Made by a program: the position numbers and the translations under genes | Assembly: GCA_020025755.1 (NCBI GenBank) | Contig: JAHHRO010000050.1 | Location: 1-11,903, forward strand | Source of the DNA: Butyricicoccus sp. | Lineage (GTDB): Bacteria > Bacillota > Clostridia > Oscillospirales > Butyricicoccaceae | Reading direction: 5' to 3' | Length of the DNA stretch: 11,903 nt | Notes under the pieces: generated by a model | The model's database searches: none | What the model was told of the DNA's origin: nothing | The model's input: the letters and a program-made list of their open reading frames with translations, nothing else | In this document: piece by piece, positions 7,276-11,903 of the stretch | Layout: each line of letters opens with the position of its first letter | How positions within the stretch are numbered: position 1 is the first letter of the stretch

Positions 7276-7559
7276 AATCTACTACGGTATTTTTAATGTT
7301 CTTCATCGTTTTTCTCTGCTTTCTATCGTTTCCTAAAATGATTTTGCAAATCTCCTATCTTATTGCATCTTCAATCACAAAGTATATTTTATATATTTAA
7401 AAAATATCCTTCTCCATTCGATCTCTATTTTCACGCCGCCTACGACTGCAATCATGCAAAAACGCAGCACTCCTTGATGGATTTTTCGTATATTTGACGC
7501 AGTGGATGCCGTCCCTTGTAGAAAAAGATAAATTTTCGATTTTTCAAACAGCCCTTCGG
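7276..7559. other. Long AT-rich intergenic region without a recognised gene
   Basis: Nothing coding is supported here on either strand. The sequence is AT-rich, with a nearly pure A/T block around 7380-7410. A TTGACG at 7494-7499 lacks a good -10 at the right distance. A 26-codon minus-strand frame at 7375-7455 has a poorly placed AAGGAG and no recognisable product. Confidence 0.5.
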
Positions 7560-7588
7560 TTTACAGCAATCCCAAATTGATGTATCAT
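7560..7588 (+). promoter_or_regulatory. Probable promoter of hydA
   Basis: TTTACA at 7560-7565 and TATCAT at 7583-7588 have a 17-base spacer, and each matches consensus at 5 of 6 positions. Transcription would start near 7595, leaving a leader of about 110 bases before the ATG at 7705. A second TATAAA (7594-7599) lies just downstream without a -35 partner. Confidence 0.6.
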
Positions 7589-7704
7589 GTATCTATAAAA
7601 TGTGCGTATCGAGCACTCTGCCCCATTTATGCGGCGATCTTGTTCATTTACCTCATCCTTCAGACCTTGATCCAGCTTCTATATCATCAGAAAGGGCGTT
7701 TATT

Positions 7705-9093
7705 ATGCGTACAATCATAAAAAATGGTATCATCGTCAATGATTCTGCTGCATTCCACGGAGATATCCTGATCGAAGATGGCATCATTCAGGCAATCAGC
7801 ACACATTTCGATCTTCCTGATGCAGAATACATTGATGCAAGCGGAAAATATGTACTACCCGGTGCCGTCGATGTCCATACCCATATGGATCTGCAAGCTG
7901 GTGCCCATCGTGCGGTAGATGATTTCTACACAGGAACCGTTGCAGCGGCATGCGGCGGCACCACCAGCATCGTCGATCACATGGCATTCGGTCCCAAAGG
8001 ATGCAGCCTGTGGCATCAGGTAGAAGAATATCACCGTCTGGCAGATGGAAAAGCCGTCATCGACTACGGTTTCCACGGGGTACTTCAACATGTAAATGAA
8101 CAGGTGCTCGAAGAAATGAAAGAGATCTCGGAAAAAGAAGGGATCACCAGCTTCAAAGCCTATCTGACTTACGACTTCAAACTTTCTGATCAGGAGCTGT
8201 TTCAGGTTTTCCAGAAGGCAAAAGAATATGGCATCGTGATCCCCATCCACTGCGAAAACGATGGTGTCGTAACTTACTTACGCAGCTGGTACCGGCAGCA
8301 GGGTCATACCTCTGCCAAATACCATCCTCTGAGCCGTCCCTCCGGCTGTGAAGCGGAAGCCGTCAGCCGGATGCTGCATCTGGCTGCACTTGCTGGGGAT
8401 GCGCCCATTTATATCGTCCATCTATCCACCGCCGCAGGGCTGTCCGAGATCCGCAAAGCCCATGCCCTGCATCAAAAATGCTTCGGTGTGGAAACCTGTA
8501 CCCAATACCTCACGCGCACAGATGCCTGTTATGAAGATCCGCGGCAGGGTCTCAAATTCATCATGTCGCCTCCTCTGCGTAAGCAAGCTGACTGTGATGC
8601 ACTTTGGGGTGGATTGCAGGACGGAGACATCGATGTGGTTGCAACCGACCATTGTCCATTCAACTTTGCCACCCAAAAGCAGTTTGGTGCACAGGACTTT
8701 ACGGCGTGCCCCAACGGTGCCCCCGGTGTAGAAGAACGCCTGCCCATCCTATATTCTGAAGGCGTTGCAAAGGGGAAGCTGTCTATTTGTGATCTGGTCC
8801 GCCTGCTCTGTACGACCCCCAGTAAAATGTACGGTCTCTACCCCCAAAAAGGCGTGATCCAGCCCAATGCAGATGCAGATATCGTGATCCTAGACCCCAA
8901 AGGACATCGTACCTTGATGCATGATTCTCTCCATTCTGCCGTGGACTATACCTGCTATGAGGGAATGGAGCTGCAAGGCTCTATCGATCTGGTACTCTCC
9001 CACGGGCGTGTGATCGTAAGAAATAATGAATTCTTAGGTCAGCCCGGAGATGGACTCTACTTAAAGCGGTCACACAGCATCCTTGCGCAGTAA
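7705..9093 (+). CDS. hydA: D-hydantoinase / dihydropyrimidinase
   Basis: A cytoplasmic binuclear-metal amidohydrolase that opens the ring of dihydropyrimidines or 5-substituted hydantoins to N-carbamoyl amino acids. The 462 residues are the usual length. The metal site is intact: H58 and H60 in DVHTH, carboxylated lysine K151 in SFKAY, H182 in PIHCEN, H239 in IVHLS and D315 in ATDHCP. Tyr156 and the CPNGAPGVEER segment (335-345) fit substrate-binding regions of the family. The start at 7705 is chosen because AAAGGG lies 8 bases upstream and the protein then begins in family style (MRTIIKNGII); the frame stays open back to an ATG at 7600, but those 35 residues look unrelated. There is no neighbouring carbamoylase, dihydropyrimidine dehydrogenase or purine-degradation gene, so the natural substrate cannot be read from context. 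Confidence 0.92.
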   Translation: MRTIIKNGIIVNDSAAFHGDILIEDGIIQAISTHFDLPDAEYIDASGKYVLPGAVDVHTHMDLQAGAHRAVDDFYTGTVAAACGGTTSIVDHMAFGPKGCSLWHQVEEYHRLADGKAVIDYGFHGVLQHVNEQVLEEMKEISEKEGITSFKAYLTYDFKLSDQELFQVFQKAKEYGIVIPIHCENDGVVTYLRSWYRQQGHTSAKYHPLSRPSGCEAEAVSRMLHLAALAGDAPIYIVHLSTAAGLSEIRKAHALHQKCFGVETCTQYLTRTDACYEDPRQGLKFIMSPPLRKQADCDALWGGLQDGDIDVVATDHCPFNFATQKQFGAQDFTACPNGAPGVEERLPILYSEGVAKGKLSICDLVRLLCTTPSKMYGLYPQKGVIQPNADADIVILDPKGHRTLMHDSLHSAVDYTCYEGMELQGSIDLVLSHGRVIVRNNEFLGQPGDGLYLKRSHSILAQ

Positions 9094-9132
9094 AATATGT
9101 ACTGCTTGGAGCCTCTATTTTGTATAAAAAAT

Positions 9133-9158
9133 AAGAAGGACGCATACGCGTCCTTCTT
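9133..9158. terminator. Bidirectional terminator between hydA and the rubredoxin gene
   Basis: An 11-bp perfect stem (9133-9143, 9148-9158) with loop ATAC. On the plus strand it lies 39 bases after the hydA stop and ends in a short TTCTTT. On the minus strand it is followed by a better T-rich run (9121-9132), about 100 bases after the rubredoxin stop. It probably serves both convergent genes. Confidence 0.85.
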
Positions 9159-9255
9159 TGTGGCTCAATAAAAAGAATAAAAGTGGAAATAGGGATTTGA
9201 GGTAGGATTTTGAGAAAGATAATTTTGTTTTTCGAAACCGTAATTGTAAAAAGAA

Positions 9256-9417
9256 TCAATCCATCTTAGAGAAAACGTCCTTGCCAAGACCGCACAGTGG
9301 GCAGACAAAATCTTCTGGGATATCTTCCCACTTGGTACCAACTGCTACGCCGTTATCTACATCTCCGACTGCTTCGTCGTAAACATATCCACATACATCA
9401 CATACATACTTGCTCAT
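9256..9417 (-). CDS. Rubredoxin (53 residues)
   Basis: A small iron protein with one Fe(Cys)4 centre that carries single electrons in the cytoplasm, in anaerobes often to rubrerythrin, oxygen- or superoxide-reducing enzymes. The gene is too short for long-ORF searches but complete. It translates as MSKYVCDVCGYVYDE... with the two ligand pairs C6-x-x-C9-G and C39-P-L-C42-G, the aromatic positions Y4, Y11, Y13, W30 and F37, and the usual 52-54 residue length. AGGAGA lies 7 bases ahead of the ATG. It is a single-gene unit with its own promoter, convergent with hydA and downstream of cysK in the same direction. Its partner enzyme is not in the window. Confidence 0.96.
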   Translation of the reverse strand: MSKYVCDVCGYVYDEAVGDVDNGVAVGTKWEDIPEDFVCPLCGLGKDVFSKMD

Positions 9418-9529
9418 TTTATTTTCTCCTTATATTGCTAATTCCAACATATTTTGATAATTTCGAAAGGATCCAGACGGAAAATCAGGTGTTTTTTTGC
9501 ACCATATACTGTTCCCTTTCTTTGTCTAT

Positions 9530-9558
9530 ATTATACCTTCTTCGTTCATTGTTTGCAA
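9530..9558 (-). promoter_or_regulatory. Promoter of the rubredoxin gene
   Basis: On the minus strand a perfect -10 TATAAT (9530-9535) lies 17 bases from TTGCAA (9553-9558, 4 of 6 to TTGACA). The start site would be near 9523, giving a leader of about 105 bases. No operator could be recognised with confidence. Confidence 0.7.
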
Positions 9559-9654
9559 GTCTTTCTTACTCTTATTCCTACCTAATTTATATGTAATTGA
9601 CACGGCTTTTTCGGATAATGTGCACAAGAATAGTATACTTTCTCAGCAACAGAA

Positions 9655-9679
9655 AAGAAGCCCTGCAACAGAGCTTCTT
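9655..9679 (-). terminator. Intrinsic terminator of cysK
   Basis: On the minus strand an 11-bp stem (9669-9679 with 9655-9665, one G-U wobble, 3-base loop) begins about 18 bases after the cysK stop codon and ends in CTTCTTTTC. The U-run overlaps the stem, so termination may be moderate. Confidence 0.7.
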
Positions 9680-9697
9680 CGGCATATCATTTCTTAC

Positions 9698-10627
9698 TTA
9701 ATCAAATATACCTGTGCTGAGATAGCGTTCCCCAGTATCTGGCAGCACCACAACAATAGTCTTTCCCATATATTCCGGACGCTTGCCGAGTTCCAACGCC
9801 GCACGAACCGCTGCTCCAGAGGAGATCCCCACAAGCAGTCCTTCTTTGCGCACGATCTCACGCGCACACGCAATGGCATCTTCTGATGCAACCGGACAAA
9901 CCTCATCATAGATCTTTTGATTCAATACCTCTGGTATAAAGTTTGCACCGATCCCCTGTATCTTATGTGATCCTGCCTTGCCGGCTGACAGCAAAGGAGA
10001 TTCTGCTGGTTCTACCGCTGCAATATACAGATCCGGATTCTGCTCTTTCAGATACTTTCCCGCACCGCTGATCGTACCGCCTGTACCGATCCCTGCAACC
10101 AGCACATCGATCTCGCCCTCTGTATCACGCCAGATTTCTGGGCCTGTGGTTTTGTAATGCGCCGCCGGATTCGCTGGATTTATGAATTGCCCAGCAAGGA
10201 TACTGCCTGCAATCTCCTGCTGTAATTGCTGTGCACGATCCACAGCCCCCTGCATTCCCTGCGCTGCCGGTGTGAGTACGATCTCCGCGCCATACGCCGC
10301 AATGAGACGGCGGCGTTCCAGAGACATGGTTTCCGGCATGGTCAAAATAACACGATACCCACGCGGAACAGCGACCGATGCCAGCCCGATCCCTGTATTG
10401 CCTGAAGTCGGTTCAATAATTGTGCTTCCCGGCTTCAACTGTCCTGTACGCTCTGCTTCTTCAATCATATTGCGTGCCACGCGATCCTTTGCAGACCCTG
10501 CTGGGTTCATACATTCCAGTTTCGCCAGGATACGCGCATGTACGCCGTGCGCTTTGCAAACTGCATCCAATGCAACCAACGGCGTGCCGCCAATCAGATC
10601 GGCAGCACATGCAAAAATCTTTGCCAT
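9698..10627 (-). CDS. cysK: Cysteine synthase A (O-acetylserine sulfhydrylase)
   Basis: A cytoplasmic PLP enzyme that makes L-cysteine from O-acetyl-L-serine and sulfide. The 309 residues are typical. The PLP lysine is K47 in NPAGSAKDR (41-49). The substrate loop TSGNT is at 74-78, the phosphate-binding GTGGT at 181-185, IQGIGANF at 223-230 and the PLP-ring serine region GISSGAA near 267-273; the C-terminus PDTGERYLST fits. The start at 10627 is preferred over an in-frame ATG at 10651 because that ATG is part of the strong GGAGGAG site 8 bases ahead of 10627. No serine acetyltransferase is adjacent. It is followed by its own terminator. A near-palindrome about 90 bases upstream (10716-10731) is a candidate regulatory site. 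Cystathionine or other beta-synthase variants of the fold are less likely. Confidence 0.93.
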   Translation of the reverse strand: MAKIFACAADLIGGTPLVALDAVCKAHGVHARILAKLECMNPAGSAKDRVARNMIEEAERTGQLKPGSTIIEPTSGNTGIGLASVAVPRGYRVILTMPETMSLERRRLIAAYGAEIVLTPAAQGMQGAVDRAQQLQQEIAGSILAGQFINPANPAAHYKTTGPEIWRDTEGEIDVLVAGIGTGGTISGAGKYLKEQNPDLYIAAVEPAESPLLSAGKAGSHKIQGIGANFIPEVLNQKIYDEVCPVASEDAIACAREIVRKEGLLVGISSGAAVRAALELGKRPEYMGKTIVVVLPDTGERYLSTGIFD

Positions 10628-10715
10628 ACGATTTTCTCCTCCATGTTCCAACGCCTGCTATCTCTATATATTTAGAATGACCAAACTCTGTATATGCCGC
10701 TTGCCGCACATAAGG

Positions 10716-10731
10716 ATTTCTTATAAGGAAT
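10716..10731. promoter_or_regulatory. Near-palindrome upstream of cysK
   Basis: ATTTCTTATAAGGAAT is a 16-base palindrome broken by one base pair, centred on CTTATAAG. The flanks add a direct repeat of ATAAGGA at 10710-10716 and 10723-10729. It lies between the terminator of the upstream gene and the cysK start, where an operator would be expected. No clear sigma-A promoter pair was found beside it and no regulator can be named. Confidence 0.35.
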
Positions 10732-10736
10732 ATCCC

Positions 10737-10763
10737 AAAAAAGGGTTTTATACAACCTTTTTT
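10737..10763 (-). terminator. Intrinsic terminator of the NodB-fold gene
   Basis: Six A (10737-10742) plus GGGTT pair with AACC plus six T (10754-10763), with one bulged G and a short AT loop. On the minus strand this lies 15 bases after the stop codon at 10779 and ends in TTTTTT. The structure is nearly symmetric and could act on both strands. Confidence 0.8.
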
Positions 10764-10778
10764 CCGGAAATCCATAGG

Positions 10779-11720
10779 CTAATTTGGATATGCAAATGTC
10801 ACGGGCCGCACCGTATTTGTGAGTGCCTCACAGGTGTATCCCGCTTTTTTCAGTTCACTCAAAAGATTGCCCATCGCACGCGCGGTATCCGCTGCACTGT
10901 CATGCAGCACAACGATAGGTGTATTTTTGGTTTTCTGCACACCCGTCAGAACGGTCTGCGTGACTTCTGTGATCGTACGCTCTCCACTCTCGGCATCATT
11001 TGCAGATGCACTCCAATCATAGTACAGGAAACCGCGCCGCAGCATCTCCGCGATGATGGGCTGATAGGTCTGCTGAGAGTAGCGGTTGACCGAGCCGCCC
11101 GGGAAACGGAAAATCGTTGGGTATACGCCGCATGCTGCATAAACAGCCTCATACGCCTGATGGAAGTCCTCCAAAAAGGCTTCTGGAGAGGCATAGATTT
11201 TCTTATACTCTCCCGAAAAGCTACGGATCCCTACGGTATGCCCCTCATTTACCATACGCTTGAGCGTGGCTTCATTGCCGGCAATGTTCTTTCCCTCTAC
11301 AAAAAAGGTGGCATGCTGTCCGCTTTTCTTCAGCGCATCCAGAATCTCTGGCGTATATCTGGTAGGACCTCCTTCAAAGGTCAAAAATACCGTCCCCTTT
11401 TTCGCTGTTTTGACGTCTGGAATCGGAGTGACCTTCATTTCCGGATACAGGGTTTGATAGGTCATCGGTTCTGCCGCATCAGTAAGTGCCGGATCAGGCA
11501 TGACTGCCGTATATCGCTCCACCGTTTGTGTGAGGAGCTCATTCTGCTTTTTCAGATCTGCCAGCATGACCTCTGCATGTACTGCACGATATACCATGAA
11601 TGTGCCGTATCCAATCAGTGCCACCAGCAAAACAATCAAAATCAAACGTATGATATCCCCGATCTGCATTCTGCGATGCCGATAGTGGGAACGATATCCG
11701 GAATAACGTCTATAGCGCAC
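10779..11720 (-). CDS. Membrane-anchored polysaccharide deacetylase (NodB) family protein with degenerate metal site
   Basis: A single-pass membrane protein with an extracellular NodB fold. Residues 1-20 are very basic (inside), about 22-46 form a transmembrane helix, 47-75 look like a short coiled coil, and the NodB domain runs about 108-300. Active relatives remove acetyl groups from peptidoglycan or other glycans with an Asp-His-His metal site. Here motif 1, normally TFDDG, reads TFEGG (114-118), and motif 2, normally HSxxH, reads RSFSG (166-170), so the metal aspartate and both histidines are gone. Motif 3 RFPGG (205-209), motif 4 YYDW (233-236) and motif 5 LHD (272-274) remain. A catalytically silent glycan-binding role is inferred. 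The start is GTG: AAGGAGG sits 9 bases upstream and no better ATG precedes the basic segment. It is monocistronic and followed by its own terminator. Confidence 0.87.
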   Translation of the reverse strand: MRYRRYSGYRSHYRHRRMQIGDIIRLILIVLLVALIGYGTFMVYRAVHAEVMLADLKKQNELLTQTVERYTAVMPDPALTDAAEPMTYQTLYPEMKVTPIPDVKTAKKGTVFLTFEGGPTRYTPEILDALKKSGQHATFFVEGKNIAGNEATLKRMVNEGHTVGIRSFSGEYKKIYASPEAFLEDFHQAYEAVYAACGVYPTIFRFPGGSVNRYSQQTYQPIIAEMLRRGFLYYDWSASANDAESGERTITEVTQTVLTGVQKTKNTPIVVLHDSAADTARAMGNLLSELKKAGYTCEALTNTVRPVTFAYPN

Positions 11721-11748
11721 GTTTTTCTGCCTCCTTGACCGCGTATTA

Positions 11749-11767
11749 TTTCGATCTGGGATCGAAA
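11749..11767. promoter_or_regulatory. Inverted repeat in the leader of the NodB-fold gene
   Basis: TTTCGATC (11749-11756) and GATCGAAA (11760-11767) form a perfect 8-bp inverted repeat with a 3-base centre. It lies just downstream of the predicted start of transcription (about 11775) and upstream of the ribosome binding site at 11730-11736. It could be a protein-binding operator or a leader hairpin. Confidence 0.45.
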
Positions 11768-11780
11768 AATATGCAAGGTT

Positions 11781-11809
11781 ACTATATCACAAAGCCAGAC
11801 AGCATTTAA
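11781..11809 (-). promoter_or_regulatory. Probable promoter of the NodB-fold gene
   Basis: On the minus strand a -10 TATAGT (11781-11786) preceded by an extended TG motif lies 17 bases from a weak -35 TTAAAT (11804-11809). The extended -10 makes up for the poor -35. The leader would be about 55 bases. Confidence 0.55.
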
Positions 11810-11850
11810 GTGAAACCTTCAAATTTTATACGAAAGAGGCAAGTTTTCAT

Positions 11851-11882
11851 AAAAAAAAGCTGTCCCAAAATGGGACAGCTTT
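11851..11882 (-). terminator. Strong intrinsic terminator of the gene beyond the right edge
   Basis: A 12-bp perfect stem (11856-11867, 11871-11882) with a 3-base loop is followed on the minus strand by eight T (11851-11858, partly in the stem). It must end a minus-strand gene entering from the right. It also insulates the promoter of the NodB-fold gene. Confidence 0.9.
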
Positions 11883-11890
11883 CAAAATGC

Positions 11891-11903
11891 TTACTTGAGG
11901 TTG
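11891..11903 (-). CDS. Possible 3' end of a minus-strand gene cut by the window edge
   Basis: On the minus strand the last bases read as Asn-Leu-Lys and a TAA stop (11891-11893), eight bases before the strong terminator stem. That spacing fits the end of a gene, but three codons cannot identify it, and the frame is assumed from the stop and terminator alone. Confidence 0.3.

Noticed and set aside
7375..7455. 26-codon minus-strand small ORF
   Set aside because: Its AAGGAG is about 14 bases from the ATG, too far, and the peptide has no recognisable feature.
7600..7704. N-terminal 35-codon extension of hydA
   Set aside because: The added residues do not look like the start of the family, and AAAGGG lies at the right distance from the ATG at 7705; the ATG at 7600 lies almost at the predicted transcription start.
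9597..9619. TTGACA followed by GATAAT on the plus strand as a promoter
   Set aside because: The spacer is only 11 bases, and nothing downstream on the plus strand would be expressed.
10628..10651. Eight-codon extension of cysK from an upstream ATG
   Set aside because: Those codons contain the GGAGGAG ribosome binding site for the ATG at 10627, and the shorter protein matches the family N-terminus.
10182..11738. 518-codon plus-strand open frame across cysK, the gap and the NodB-fold gene
   Set aside because: It is antisense to two well-supported genes and runs through a terminator; the translation shows no domain.

Overview
The window looks like a piece of chromosome from a strictly anaerobic, low-to-mid-GC Firmicute of the class Clostridia. 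A gut Oscillospirales-type organism is my guess, but the sequence does not fix the genus. The signs are a single-chain pyruvate:ferredoxin oxidoreductase, a stand-alone 53-residue rubredoxin, strong AGGAGG-type ribosome binding sites, AT-rich intergenic regions, and a secreted cell-wall peptidase with SLH-like repeats. No mobile element, CRISPR array, rRNA or tRNA is visible.

Layout. Positions 1-130 hold four back-to-back perfect hairpins; the last is the terminator of nifJ, which fills 144-3698 on the minus strand. A 249-base divergent promoter region (3699-3947) separates nifJ from comM/yifB (3948-5471, plus). A 365-base gap follows (5472-5836), with a cluster of DnaA-box-like 9-mers around an AT-rich core and then a strong sigma-A promoter overlaid by three TGTAAT repeats at exact 11-base spacing, the form of a WalR (YycF) box. 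It precedes a secreted SLH-like/M15 peptidase (5837-7219, plus). After a terminator and a long AT-rich gap comes a D-hydantoinase/dihydropyrimidinase gene (7705-9093, plus). The rest is on the minus strand: rubredoxin (9256-9417), cysK (9698-10627) and a membrane-anchored NodB-fold protein (10779-11720). The right edge has the terminator, and perhaps the last codons, of another minus-strand gene.

How the genes relate. Almost every gene looks monocistronic, with its own terminator or promoter, so this is not one operon. PFOR and rubredoxin belong to anaerobic electron transfer and redox defence, CysK to cysteine synthesis, HydA to cyclic amide breakdown, and ComM to DNA recombination. Two genes concern the cell envelope.

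The most interesting points are the WalR-like repeat upstream of the peptidase, the DnaA-box cluster far from any dnaA gene, and the NodB-fold protein whose aspartate and both histidine metal ligands are replaced while the other motifs survive. I saw no clearly new multi-gene system.
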